Positions 41,742-50,551 of a stretch of DNA of 64,000 nt are shown one piece after another (positions within the stretch are counted from its first letter, which is position 1; the number at the start of each line of letters is the position of its first letter). Source of the stretch: CAZSAL01 sp964604825 (lineage in GTDB: Bacteria > Elusimicrobiota > Elusimicrobia > 2-01-FULL-59-12); assembly GCA_964604825.1 (NCBI GenBank), contig CAZSAL010000006.1, positions 16,413-80,412 of the forward strand. The letters are read 5' to 3'. The position numbers and the translations under genes were made by a program. A model generated the notes under the pieces. That model had not been told where the DNA came from. It saw nothing but the letters and a program-made list of their open reading frames with translations, and did no database searches.

Positions 41742-42547
41742 TTCATTTCTCGACGGAAAAATGCCCAAGGGCATGATAATCTGACAAACTCCTCCAAAGA
41801 AAACGATTCCGCGCGGCGCAGCCCGGAGACTCCCTGCGAGGCCAGCCATTTTTCAACGTCCTTCCGCGGCCTGTCGCTGAAAAAGGCCAGGCTGTTTGCC
41901 AGAGTTTTTCGCCGGTGCGCGAATGCGGCGTGTACGAGATCGAAAAAATAAGGAATATGTTCCGGCGGCAGTACGGGTTTCCTGCGGATAATGCGCACCA
42001 CCATGGACATGACTTTCGGCGGCGGGTTAAAGGCCCCCGGTTTAACCTTCGCGATCATTTCCACATCTGCGAACAGCTGCACCGCGAGAGAAAGAATGCC
42101 GTAAGTGCGCGCTCCGGGAGCGCTGCGCATGCGGTCCCCGACCTCCCGCTGTACCAGAAATACGCCGGTGCGCCATTTATCCCAGGGAAGGATTTTTTCA
42201 AAGATGGGTGAAGTTATAGAATAAGGAAGATTCCCGAAGATCTTAACCGGGCTCCGGAGAGCGCCCGGCCACAGCGAGTCCAGGTCGGTTTTCAGAAAAT
42301 CGTCATGGATTATGCGAACCTTTCCCTGATCTTTCCAGCGCGCCTGCAGCCGGGAAGCAAGCTGTCGGTCAAGTTCTACCGCCGTAACAGACCCGGCTTT
42401 TGCCGCCAATGCTTCGGTCAGGATTCCCCGGCCAGGTCCGATTTCCAGGGCGATATCTTCAGGGCCAAGTTCTGCGGAATGCACAATTGTTTCCACTAAG
42501 TGCATGTCCCGCAGGAAATGCTGCCCCAAAGGCGGGCGATGGGTCAC
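41738..42547 (-). CDS. rsmA: 16S rRNA dimethyladenosine transferase RsmA (KsgA)
   Basis: 269 residues, GTG start overlapping the pdxA stop. SAM motifs: GQHFL near the start, LEIGPGRGILTEALA (motif I), VELDRQLA, and the catalytic NLPYSITSPI (motif IV). It dimethylates two adenines near the 3' end of 16S rRNA. The C-terminal helical domain is present (KTLANSLAFF). Last gene of a PPIase-surA-pdxA-rsmA operon; surA-pdxA-rsmA is a known conserved order. Confidence 0.96.
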   Translation of the reverse strand: MTHRPPLGQHFLRDMHLVETIVHSAELGPEDIALEIGPGRGILTEALAAKAGSVTAVELDRQLASRLQARWKDQGKVRIIHDDFLKTDLDSLWPGALRSPVKIFGNLPYSITSPIFEKILPWDKWRTGVFLVQREVGDRMRSAPGARTYGILSLAVQLFADVEMIAKVKPGAFNPPPKVMSMVVRIIRRKPVLPPEHIPYFFDLVHAAFAHRRKTLANSLAFFSDRPRKDVEKWLASQGVSGLRRAESFSLEEFVRLSCPWAFFRREMN

Positions 42548-43470
42548 GCTGCATACCGGGCGGCAAGCAGTATTGCTTCGATCATGGGACGGGGATCCGC
42601 TATCCCTTTTCCGGAAATATCATAGGCTGTGCCGTGGCCCGGGGAGGTCCGTATGAAGGGCAGCCCGAGCGTGATATTGACGAGCTTTTCCGGCGCGTGG
42701 ACTTTGAGAGGAATCATGCCCTGATCGTGATATGCGGCAAGGACAACATCATAGATTCCCCTGGCCGCATCACGAAAAACGGCGTCCGAGGAGTAAGGGC
42801 CTTCGATCGGAATCCCCGATTTGCGCAGTTCCGCTATAGTGGGGCGGAAAATCCTGATTTCCTCTTTTCCCAGGATGCCGTTGTCTCCGGCATGCGGGTT
42901 AAGGCCGCATGCCGCCAGCCGGGGTCTTGGTATTCTCAGAATTTTCCTGCTGAAGACAAAGGCCAGTCGCGCGGAATCCTTAATAACCTGCGCGGTAAGC
43001 GCTGCCGGGACTTTTGCAATGGGAAGATGCCGCGTCATCAACAGGGCGCGCATCTCTCCGGCGGCCATAAGCATGCCCACCGGGCCGGACTGGAATTGTT
43101 CAGCCAGCCATTCCGTATGTCCGGGAGCCCCGACGCCCGCCAGCTTGAATACTTCTTTTGATACCGGAGCGGTCACTAAAGCCCGAGCCTGCCCTGTGCG
43201 CATGAGCGCGGCGGCCGTTTTCAGCGACTCTACCGCGGACAATCCTGCGGCACGCGACGCCCGCCCAAGGACGAATTCGCCGGTAAGCCCGGGAACAGGC
43301 ATCATCTCAACTTTTGGGAGCGCTTTGTGATGGAAGAGGAATGCCGCGGGATCGCCGACGATAATCGGTTCGCACGAGCGCAGTACCCGGTGATCGCGCA
43401 TTGCCATGGCAACGATCTCCGGGCCAATGCCGGCGGGGTCGCCAAGCGTAATAACGATTCGCGGCTTCAT
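42544..43470 (-). CDS. pdxA: 4-hydroxythreonine-4-phosphate dehydrogenase PdxA
   Basis: 308 residues. The PdxA pattern is clear: TLGDPAGIGPEIV at the N-terminus, APVSKEVF, GHTEWLA (metal ligand His), CGLNPHAGDNG, GPYSSDAVF and YHDQGMIPLK, FIRTSPGHGTA (further metal ligands). It oxidises 4-phosphohydroxy-threonine in the DXP-independent vitamin B6 pathway. Overlaps rsmA by 4 bases and starts 24 bases after surA. Confidence 0.96.
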   Translation of the reverse strand: MKPRIVITLGDPAGIGPEIVAMAMRDHRVLRSCEPIIVGDPAAFLFHHKALPKVEMMPVPGLTGEFVLGRASRAAGLSAVESLKTAAALMRTGQARALVTAPVSKEVFKLAGVGAPGHTEWLAEQFQSGPVGMLMAAGEMRALLMTRHLPIAKVPAALTAQVIKDSARLAFVFSRKILRIPRPRLAACGLNPHAGDNGILGKEEIRIFRPTIAELRKSGIPIEGPYSSDAVFRDAARGIYDVVLAAYHDQGMIPLKVHAPEKLVNITLGLPFIRTSPGHGTAYDISGKGIADPRPMIEAILLAARYAA

Positions 43471-43494
43471 AAGATTTGTTGAAAAAAAGCCCGG

Positions 43495-44556
43495 TTAGCT
43501 GAGGTCGTTGATCTTGATTGCGGCCTTGCTGCGCAAGTCTTTGACGTACTCTTCAAATTTCTTGGCCGCACGCTGCTGGAAAAGGTATTCGCGAAGATCG
43601 TCTTTAACTTCGTCAAAACCAAATTTGCTTTCGGCCTTTTTCTCGTCTACGTGGATGATATGGTAGCCGAAATCAGTTTTCACAATATCTGAAGTCTGCC
43701 CGACATCTAGGGAAAAGGCCGCTTTTTCAAAGGAGGGGACCATATCGCCCTTCGTGAAATAGCCAAGATCTCCGCCGCGGCTGGCGCTGCCGGGGTCCTG
43801 CGAATATTTCTTCGCCAGCTCGGAGAAATCGGCGCCGTTTTTCAGCTGCGACTGAATATCCTGGATTTTCTTCAGCGCCGCGCTGCGTTCCGCTTCGGAG
43901 GCATGCGGGTCAACCCTGATCAGAATGTGCCGGGCGCGCACCCGTTCGCCAAACCGATGCTGCAGCGCTTTTGCGAGAGACTGCAGTTCGTCAATCTCCG
44001 CGGCCGTATGGCTGCCGGGCACAGGCTGATTATGCAGAATAGCAACGAGAGTATCGTAAAGCTGTTTGGCGTCCGCCTCCGTCGGGGGGGTTGTTTTCGC
44101 CTTCACTTCCTGGTCGATCAGCTTGATCACGCTTATCTGGTCGGAAATGTGATTGCGGAACTCGTCATAGTTCAGCCCGTCTTTCTGCAGTTCCTTATTA
44201 AATTCCTCATCCGTGGCGAAACGGCTGCGCACCTTTTTGATGCCGTCGTCGACTTCCAGCTTGCTGACCCGGACCCCAAGGCTTTTGGCCTGCTGGGTGA
44301 GCAGCCGGTCGTCGATCATCTGGTCCAGGACCTTCTTTTTAATGTCCGCTACGCGCTCCGGCGTCTGTTGTTCGATGGGAGTAGATTGTTTGAACTGCTC
44401 AAGGATGGGAGTGGCGTTTTTTTCGAATTCCGAAAGCATTATCGGGACGTTGTTGACCGTGGCTACGGTACGGTCGATAATTTTGGCTTCAAGCAGGCCG
44501 GCTCCGGCGCCGATTGCCAGCAGGGGAATAACTAGGCGGCGCAAGAAGGGGTTCAT
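43495..44556 (-). CDS. surA: SurA-like periplasmic peptidyl-prolyl isomerase
   Basis: 353 residues with a signal peptide. An N-terminal SurA_N domain (IIDRTVATVNNVPIMLSEFE) is followed by helices and one parvulin domain (RARHILIRVDPHASE, KKYSQDPGSASRGGDLGYF, FGYHIIHVDEKK). It differs from E. coli SurA in having one rather than two parvulin domains. It would escort outer-membrane proteins across the periplasm. Overlaps the preceding isomerase gene by 4 bases; the adjacent pdxA and rsmA support the name. Confidence 0.88.
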   Translation of the reverse strand: MNPFLRRLVIPLLAIGAGAGLLEAKIIDRTVATVNNVPIMLSEFEKNATPILEQFKQSTPIEQQTPERVADIKKKVLDQMIDDRLLTQQAKSLGVRVSKLEVDDGIKKVRSRFATDEEFNKELQKDGLNYDEFRNHISDQISVIKLIDQEVKAKTTPPTEADAKQLYDTLVAILHNQPVPGSHTAAEIDELQSLAKALQHRFGERVRARHILIRVDPHASEAERSAALKKIQDIQSQLKNGADFSELAKKYSQDPGSASRGGDLGYFTKGDMVPSFEKAAFSLDVGQTSDIVKTDFGYHIIHVDEKKAESKFGFDEVKDDLREYLFQQRAAKKFEEYVKDLRSKAAIKINDLS

Positions 44557-45461
44557 TGAGGCATCTCCTGGGGCGGGGCCATCATCGGGCCGGCAGGCGC
44601 GCTCGCCGAGGCGAGTTCCTTTTCGTCAACCCGCACCTTCAGCGAATTCTGCGCCTTGGTAACCCATACGTCAAAACGTTCGCGTTCGAGTCGGGAACGG
44701 ATATCTTCTTTGGCCTGGTCCAGCGGTTCAGGCGGCAAAGGTTTTTCGCCGAGCTTCTTGATAATGTGGTATCCGAAATGGGATTTGACGATGGGAGAAA
44801 TCTGGCCGTTTTTCAGCTGCATAACCGCATTTTCGAATTCCGGCACGAGCTGGCCCTTGCGGAAAGGAGACAACCGCCCGCCCTGGGCTGCGGTCGCTGG
44901 ATCCATGGACATTTCACGCGCAACTTTCTCGAAGGATTCCCCTTTTTTAATCCGGTCAAGCGCCCTTTCGGCGTCCGCCTGGGAATTCAGCAGAACGTGC
45001 GCGGCAAGAATCTGCGCCGGATGTTGAAACTCCGATAAATGGTCGTTGTAGTACTTCTCCACATCGGCGTTGCTCACTGCGAGTTCCCTGGTGCGGAGTT
45101 TTTTCAGGTAGGTTTCCACCAGCATGCTCTCTTCGAAATCTTTCATCCGCCGGGCCAGCTGTTTTTTGAACTGGGACACGGCCTTTTCATAGTCCGCGTC
45201 AAACTGGGCGCCGGACTTGCGCGCTTCGATAAGGAGGACTTTTTCGCGGATCAGAAGGTCAAGGAACTGCCTTCGGCCCTCGGGAGAAACCATGTACTGC
45301 TGGTAGGCCGTGGGAGTTTCGTTCATCCGGTCGCGGAAATCCGACAGCGTGATTTTGTCTCCATCGATTTTTGCGATCACCGCTTCTTCACGGTGCCGGC
45401 ATCCACCGGCGATGGACAAAGCGGCAATAAGAAAAAGCCCAGCAAAGGATCGGGTATTCAT
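44553..45461 (-). CDS. Parvulin-type peptidyl-prolyl isomerase, probable lipoprotein
   Basis: 302 residues. The N-terminus ends in SIAGGC, a possible lipobox with Cys21, so it may be lipid-anchored like PrsA. The chaperone-like part (IAKIDGDKITLSDFRDRM) is followed by a parvulin domain (ILAAHVLLNSQADAER, MSMDPATAAQGGRLSPF, FGYHIIKKLGE). The C-terminus is Pro/Met-rich. A paralogue of the surA gene that it overlaps by 4 bases; together they look like a duplicated outer-membrane-protein chaperone pair. Confidence 0.85.
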   Translation of the reverse strand: MNTRSFAGLFLIAALSIAGGCRHREEAVIAKIDGDKITLSDFRDRMNETPTAYQQYMVSPEGRRQFLDLLIREKVLLIEARKSGAQFDADYEKAVSQFKKQLARRMKDFEESMLVETYLKKLRTRELAVSNADVEKYYNDHLSEFQHPAQILAAHVLLNSQADAERALDRIKKGESFEKVAREMSMDPATAAQGGRLSPFRKGQLVPEFENAVMQLKNGQISPIVKSHFGYHIIKKLGEKPLPPEPLDQAKEDIRSRLERERFDVWVTKAQNSLKVRVDEKELASASAPAGPMMAPPQEMPQ

Positions 45462-45597
45462 AGATAAGGGACTATATCAAATTAGATTTCCGCAAAACAA
45501 GGAAAAGCGGCAGCCGCGCGGCAGGATATCCAGGAGAAGTTAATATACACCTGCAGTTCAAACCCCCGGGAAAATCCCAGCACTTTTTCCGTTGCCC

Positions 45598-45636
45598 CGT
45601 CCCGTTCCCAATGAATTCAAATAGTCGGGACGTACC
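45598..45636. repeat. Dispersed GGTACGTCCC ... GGGAC repeat, copy 2 (inverted)
   Basis: On the minus strand GGTACGTCCC-GACTATTTGAATTCATT-GGGAACGGGACG, closely matching 25211-25250. It lies in the 283-base gap between the isomerase gene and the DUF748-like gene. Just beside it, GGAAACGG and CCGTTTCC (about 45651-45677) form another inverted repeat. No gene is seen in 45462-45744. Confidence 0.6.
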
Positions 45637-45744
45637 TACCGTAGATATAAAGGAAACGGTACGGTTCCCCGTTTCCCGCCGCCAATAAATAACGCGGCCG
45701 AATAATTCCCGCGATCCCGCCTCTATTCTGCCTGCTTTATGCGC

Positions 45745-46887
45745 TTACTTTGATGGAGTGACCCCTGCCTTTATGTCGAAAGCGGGTTCCAGCGCTTTGA
45801 CAAAGGCATTTTTCAGCATGGAAAAGATGGCGTCCCAGATGCCGATTTTGGGGTTTTCAAAAGTCCCCTTGAAAGGAATCTCGCCGGCCAGCCGGTCCTT
45901 AGGCTGGTTTTTGAGAACCATCACTACGCTGCCGATTGTCGCTTCTTTGGCCACTTTGCCGGGATTCCTTTCCGTCCGAAGATCCACCATCTGCACATTG
46001 CTGAGGAGCGGTTTGACATAACCGTCGAAAGCTCCGCCTTTTGCCGCGGCTTCCGAAAATAGGTCGAAGGTTCCTTTCTTCACGTCGATATTCCATTGCC
46101 ATTTAAACAGCGGGTTCAGCGCGGGCAGGCTGACGTTCCGCAGGCTGAAAGAGGTTGAAAAGTCCGGCGGCTGCGCCACGGGATTCATTTTCAGGTCAAG
46201 GTGAAAAATTCCCTGGTCCATTATTCTGGCTTCGGCAAGGCCTGTGGCGGTCAAGCTGCCGGAGATTTTGCGTGAGTTGGTCAGATTTTCCGCCAGGATA
46301 TGAAAATCAGTGATGCGGCCGCCAAAGCCCGGCTCAGCCTGTTCACTTTTTGAAGATCCCGCGGGCTCCCGCAAATCCTTTTCCGCTTCGCCGGCCAGGT
46401 CGGTTCCCGCCTCTTCCAGACGGAGGGTTCCGTCCGTCAGTTCGAATCTGTCTATGCGGAAAGGCAGCATGGAAGAAAGCGTGTCCGGCAGACTCCCGGG
46501 CCGCGACGGGCGGGCGCCCTCTTCGGTTTTGGCCGTTTGTTTTTCAGCTTGTTCCGGCAGGTGTGAAGGTTTCGCAACGAGCAGGCGGACACGCGGACTG
46601 AAAATGCCGATATTAAAGACGAGATGACCGCGCAATAAAGCAAGCCATGATACTCCCAGCGCGGCACGCTTGATTGTCAATGAAGTCTGATTGTCATTAT
46701 CGCGGATCTGCAGGTTGTTCAGCTCCAGAATGCCGCGCAGAAAGCTCAGGCTCACGCTGCGGACTTCGCCGGAATAATTGGGGATCTTCGCGAGTTCGCG
46801 GTTGACCGCGCCTTTGACGATAAACGGGGCGGCGGCCCGCGCAGCGATCAGAATCAGAAGAACGTACAGGATGTTTTTATTCCGCAT
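45745..46887 (-). CDS. AsmA/DUF748-like envelope protein
   Basis: 380 residues from ATG 46887, 13 bases after AGGAGG; a GTG at 46899 is too close to that site. One N-terminal membrane helix (ILYVLLILIAARAAAPF) is followed by a periplasmic domain: VSLSFLRGILELNNLQIRD near the start and IPFKGTFENPKIGIWDAI near the end are typical of AsmA/DUF748 proteins. These span the periplasm and are linked to lipid transport or outer-membrane assembly. A low-complexity stretch at about 110-135. Residue-level function unknown. Confidence 0.72.
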   Translation of the reverse strand: MRNKNILYVLLILIAARAAAPFIVKGAVNRELAKIPNYSGEVRSVSLSFLRGILELNNLQIRDNDNQTSLTIKRAALGVSWLALLRGHLVFNIGIFSPRVRLLVAKPSHLPEQAEKQTAKTEEGARPSRPGSLPDTLSSMLPFRIDRFELTDGTLRLEEAGTDLAGEAEKDLREPAGSSKSEQAEPGFGGRITDFHILAENLTNSRKISGSLTATGLAEARIMDQGIFHLDLKMNPVAQPPDFSTSFSLRNVSLPALNPLFKWQWNIDVKKGTFDLFSEAAAKGGAFDGYVKPLLSNVQMVDLRTERNPGKVAKEATIGSVVMVLKNQPKDRLAGEIPFKGTFENPKIGIWDAIFSMLKNAFVKALEPAFDIKAGVTPSK

Positions 46888-46926
46888 AAAAATTATCACG
46901 CCTCCTGACGCAAAGAGTTCCCGGGA

Positions 46927-47373
46927 TCACGGCAGCCCCAGACCGCGCACTTCCTTTTGGCGCAGGCGCATTTCCTCGCCCAATTCATTTAGCCCCTCTG
47001 CATCCAAAACTTTTTCGGAAAGTGGAAACAGGGCGTCTTCTTCCTTGCGGAAATGCGTTTCAAGGATAGAACAAATCTGCCTGGCATAAAAATCCAGGGA
47101 TTCTCTGCCGGGGTTTTCAATGTGCCTCAGCAGCGTGAACAAGGCCGCGATGTCCTGATGCTCAACCGTGATTTCGCGGCTCAGCTGTTCCAAGCGGCGC
47201 TCGAACTTCAGGGCCGGCAGGAAAATAACATCTTCGAACCAGGCATGGGCAACAACGATGCGGTGGGCAGTTGCGGCAACATCAAGAAAGCGCGGGTTGT
47301 CGAGCTTGAAGCCTTCCATGGTCTTGCGGATCAGGCGATGGTCTTTGAGCAGCGTGTCGGTGGCTTTTATCAT
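46927..47373 (-). CDS. Hemerythrin HHE domain protein
   Basis: 148 residues from ATG 47373, with AAGGAG 5 bases upstream; longer frames reach back through rlmD but lack a site. Four-helix hemerythrin-like pattern with His/Glu ligands: LKDHRLIRK, AHAWFEDVIFLPAL, VEHQDIAALF and THFRKEEDALFPL. HHE proteins bind a di-iron centre and serve in oxygen or nitrosative-stress sensing or storage. The start overlaps the rlmD stop (ATGA), so the two are co-translated. Confidence 0.88.
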   Translation of the reverse strand: MIKATDTLLKDHRLIRKTMEGFKLDNPRFLDVAATAHRIVVAHAWFEDVIFLPALKFERRLEQLSREITVEHQDIAALFTLLRHIENPGRESLDFYARQICSILETHFRKEEDALFPLSEKVLDAEGLNELGEEMRLRQKEVRGLGLP

Positions 47374-48866
47374 GGAGCGCTCCTTGTCATGGTCACAACG
47401 GTCTCGATATGCGGCGTCTGGGGGAACAGATCGACGGGCTGCACGAGCTCGATAAGAAATCCTTTGGCCGCGAGTATTTTCAAGTCGCGCGCCAGAGTGG
47501 CCGGGTCGCAGGATACGTAAACGAGCCTGCGCGGCTGTGCCGCAATAACCGCTTTCAGCGCCACGGGCGAACACCCGGCGCGCGGCGGGTCCAGAACAAT
47601 AGTCAAATCCCGGTTCCTTGCTTCCCGTAGGCGGAGAAATTGTTCCGCTGGCATTGCGGTGAATTTAGCATTGCGGATGCCGTTTAGCCGCGCGTTGACT
47701 TCGGCATCCTGCGCAGCGGCCGCAAATTCCTCGACTCCGATGACATGCTTGAAGCGGTCCGCAAGCGTAAGAGCAATGCCCCCTACGCCGCAATAAAGGT
47801 CAAGCAGGGTATCGCCAATAATCCCTTCTCCCTTCTGGGAAGAAGGTGGCCGAAGGCCGGATGAGGGCGCCCTCACCCCCACCCTCTCCCCAAACGGGAG
47901 AGGGAGACATGAATTACGAACGATTGCGTAAAGCACTTCCGCCTGAATCGTATTGACCTGAAAAAAAGACCCGGCCGTGAGACGAAAACGGAGGCTGCCA
48001 AGCCTTTCTTCAATATATTCTTCTCCCCAGAGGGTGCGCCACTGCCTGCCAAGGATGACGTTTGTGCGGGAAAGGTTGACGTTTTGATGTATGCCGCTCA
48101 GGAACGGGAAGCTGCGCGTCAGGGTTTCGATGTAATCAGCCGCGAGGGGGAATTCGTCCGTGCGCGTAACGAAGACAAGCAGCGCCCGGCCTGTTGCGTG
48201 CGAACTGCGCAAAAGGAGGTGGCGGATCCAGCCGCGGCCCGAATCTTCGCCGTATGCCTGGGCGTGGAACTGTTCCAGGCAGTCGCGCGCAGCATTAAAA
48301 AGCGCAACGGAATTTTTGGGCTGAACAAGGCAGTCGCTGATCGGGATAAGAGTATGTGAATACGGGGCATAGAACCCGGTTACGATTTTGCGCCTGGAAG
48401 CTGACCACACCACGGGCTGCTGGACTTTGTTTCGATAGCGCCAGGGTCCTTCCGGAGCTTTCTCCATGCCGCGCGCAGGCAGGACAGACACGGATTTGAA
48501 TCCTCCGATACGTTCCAGGGATTCCTGAACCAACCGCCTTTTGGCTTCCAACTGTGCGGGATATGCTATATGCTGCCAGGAGCATCCTCCGCACCAGCCT
48601 TCCGGCTGAGACTGGGAACAGGGCGGCGCCTGAAAATGATAAGGGCAGGGAGTTGTTATTCGATCAGGGCCGGCATGAAGTATTTTTCTCAGGCGGGCCC
48701 GTAAAAAACGTGGATGCCGTTCAACGATTTCCGCCTCGATACGGTCTCCAGGGCAGGCGTAAGGCACAAAAACTACAAAGGAACCGGACCGTCCGATTCC
48801 ATCCCCGCCTACTGTAAGGCGTTCAATGGAAAGCGGAACAGCCGACCCGATCTTTGGAGCGTCCAC
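47370..48866 (-). CDS. rlmD: 23S rRNA (uracil-5)-methyltransferase RlmD with in-frame palindromic insert
   Basis: 498 residues, GTG start directly after the stop of the upstream gene. N-terminal TRAM domain (SIERLTVGGDGIGR), Fe-S cysteines at 74, 92 and 95 (WCGGCSWQ) and 179, then the SAM domain: FFQVNTIQAE, LLDLYCGVGGIALTLA (motif I, 354 onward), LDPPRAGC and catalytic YVSCDPATLARD (Cys453). Between residues about 319 and 349, just before motif I, lies a Pro/Gly-rich insert coded by a palindromic repeat. RlmD methylates U1939-type sites; RlmCD-type alternatives are possible. The catalytic residues are intact. Confidence 0.9.
   Translation of the reverse strand: MDAPKIGSAVPLSIERLTVGGDGIGRSGSFVVFVPYACPGDRIEAEIVERHPRFLRARLRKILHAGPDRITTPCPYHFQAPPCSQSQPEGWCGGCSWQHIAYPAQLEAKRRLVQESLERIGGFKSVSVLPARGMEKAPEGPWRYRNKVQQPVVWSASRRKIVTGFYAPYSHTLIPISDCLVQPKNSVALFNAARDCLEQFHAQAYGEDSGRGWIRHLLLRSSHATGRALLVFVTRTDEFPLAADYIETLTRSFPFLSGIHQNVNLSRTNVILGRQWRTLWGEEYIEERLGSLRFRLTAGSFFQVNTIQAEVLYAIVRNSCLPLPFGERVGVRAPSSGLRPPSSQKGEGIIGDTLLDLYCGVGGIALTLADRFKHVIGVEEFAAAAQDAEVNARLNGIRNAKFTAMPAEQFLRLREARNRDLTIVLDPPRAGCSPVALKAVIAAQPRRLVYVSCDPATLARDLKILAAKGFLIELVQPVDLFPQTPHIETVVTMTRSAP
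47823..47904. repeat. GC-rich palindromic element inserted in rlmD
   Basis: Hairpins CCCTTCTCCC/GGGAAGAAGG, GGCCGAAGGCC and GAGGGCGCCCTC, then CCCTCTCCC/GGGAGAGGG. It keeps the reading frame and belongs to the same family as the elements in holB and the 3D gene; the last hairpin is almost identical to one at 13253. Confidence 0.8.
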
Positions 48867-49235
48867 TTATTCAGCCGAGAGCTTTTTCAGCGCTGCATCG
48901 GCGTCCGGACGAAGCGGGCTGTCCGGATATTTTTCTTTGAAGGCATTCAGGGATTTTACGGCTTCGGCGGATTTCCCGTTCTTTGCTTCTTCCACGGCGC
49001 CGCGGAGCATTTTGATTTCAGGCAGGGAAGCGGGCCGGGGCCGGTTGTCCTTCCAATATAATTCGGAGCCTTTCTGTTGATCAAAAGAATTACTTTCCCG
49101 CGCCGCAGCAAGGTCAAGCTTAATGCTGAGCTGCTGGAGGAATCCCGTGGTTTCTTCCGGCAGGGCGTTCTCAACCGCCAGGCCGCACGGGAAAATCGAA
49201 AAAACAAGGAGCAAAAGGAATGATAAGACGCGCAT
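48867..49235 (-). CDS. Small periplasmic protein, TPR-like C-terminus
   Basis: 122 residues with a signal peptide (VLSFLLLLVFSIFPCGLA). The mature protein is helical; the last 45 residues (GAVEEAKNGKSAEAVKSLNAF, KEKYPDSPLRPDADAALKKL) look like one tetratricopeptide-type repeat of the YbgF/BamD kind. No family named. The stop is adjacent to the GTG of rlmD on the same strand. Divergent from rhlE. Confidence 0.65.
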   Translation of the reverse strand: MRVLSFLLLLVFSIFPCGLAVENALPEETTGFLQQLSIKLDLAAARESNSFDQQKGSELYWKDNRPRPASLPEIKMLRGAVEEAKNGKSAEAVKSLNAFKEKYPDSPLRPDADAALKKLSAE

Positions 49236-49320
49236 AAAATCCCCCCTGATTATGGTGAATACAGTTTAGCAAGATTCACGCTATCCATCCGGCATGGACG
49301 CAAAATGCTTTAATAAGAAT

Positions 49321-50541
49321 ATGTCCTTTACTAATTTTCCTTTACGACCTGAAATTTTGAAGGCTCTGGAGGCGCTGAATTTCCATCAGCCCACGCCCAT
49401 TCAACGGGAAGCGATCCCCTTCGTGCTTGAAGGGAGGGACGTCCTGGCTGCGGCGCAGACCGGCACAGGTAAAACGCTGGCTTTTGTGCTGCCGATGCTG
49501 AACCGCATGCAGGAGCGCCATCAGCCGGGAGTCTCGGCTCTTGTTTTACTGCCAACGCGCGAACTGGCTGCCCAGGTCGCCTCTGTAGCCAAAGATGTCG
49601 GGCGGTTCACGCATACGCGCACGGCCCTGTTGGTGGGGGGGGAAAGTTTTAATAACCAACTGAGCGCTCTTCGCGGCGGAGCTTCCCTGGTGATCGCTAC
49701 GCCCGGGCGGCTGCTGGATCATCTCGAACGCCGGACCATTTCTGTGGCTAAGGTGCATACGCTGGTGCTGGACGAAGCCGACCGCATGCTGGACATGGGG
49801 TTCGCTCCGGCGCTGCATGCCATACTGCGCTACCTGCCTGTTGAACGGCAGACCATGCTTTTTTCCGCGACTCTGCCCGGCGAAGTTTCCCGCCTGTCTC
49901 ATCTCGCGCTGAAGAACCCGGCGTCGATCCGGATTGCCCCGGAAGGCGCGCCTGCAGCGGAAAATATCACGCAGCTGCTTTATCCGGTCATGCACAATCA
50001 GAAAAGCGATCTGCTCCTGGCGATTTTGCGGAACACTTCCATGCATTCCGTGCTGATTTTCTGCCGTACCAAGCGCGGCGCCGACAAGCTGGCCCGGTTT
50101 CTTCAAACCAATGATTTTTCTGTAGTGGCCCTGCACGCCGACCGCACGCAGGCGCAGCGCACCGCGGCGCTGCACGGATTCAAGAACGGGAAATACCAGA
50201 TTTGCGTGGCTACGGACATAGCCGCGCGCGGCCTGGACGTGAGAAAGATCAGTCATGTGATCAACTTCAATGTGCCGGAATACATGGAAGACTACGTGCA
50301 CAGGATAGGCCGGACCGGGCGGCATTTCGAAGTGGGCGACGCGTTCACGCTGGTTTCCCCGGAAGAAGAGCGGTTTGTCGCTGCGATTGAACGCTACATT
50401 GGGCGCAAGATCCCGCGCGTCCAGATCCCGGATTTTCCCTACGAAAAACTCCCTCCTCCGCCGAAACCCAAAACCATGATGGAACGCTTCGGCAAACACC
50501 GGCGCTTCATCCCGCGCGGGCGTTTTGGAAGAAGGCACTGA
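49321..50541 (+). CDS. rhlE: DEAD-box RNA helicase, RhlE type
   Basis: 406 residues from the ATG at 49321 (MSFTNFPLRPEIL), the usual RhlE start; the ATG at 49294 is an alternative. All helicase motifs are present: Q motif (HQPTPIQREA), AQTGTGKT, PTRELA, TPGR, DEAD, SAT, ARGLD and HRIGRTGR, with a basic C-terminal tail (GKHRRFIPRGRFGRRH). It unwinds RNA duplexes in ribosome assembly and RNA decay. Monocistronic by layout; convergent with hisB, stops 10 bases apart. Confidence 0.94.
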   Translation: MSFTNFPLRPEILKALEALNFHQPTPIQREAIPFVLEGRDVLAAAQTGTGKTLAFVLPMLNRMQERHQPGVSALVLLPTRELAAQVASVAKDVGRFTHTRTALLVGGESFNNQLSALRGGASLVIATPGRLLDHLERRTISVAKVHTLVLDEADRMLDMGFAPALHAILRYLPVERQTMLFSATLPGEVSRLSHLALKNPASIRIAPEGAPAAENITQLLYPVMHNQKSDLLLAILRNTSMHSVLIFCRTKRGADKLARFLQTNDFSVVALHADRTQAQRTAALHGFKNGKYQICVATDIAARGLDVRKISHVINFNVPEYMEDYVHRIGRTGRHFEVGDAFTLVSPEEERFVAAIERYIGRKIPRVQIPDFPYEKLPPPPKPKTMMERFGKHRRFIPRGRFGRRH

Positions 50542-50551
50542 CCGCCTGAGA

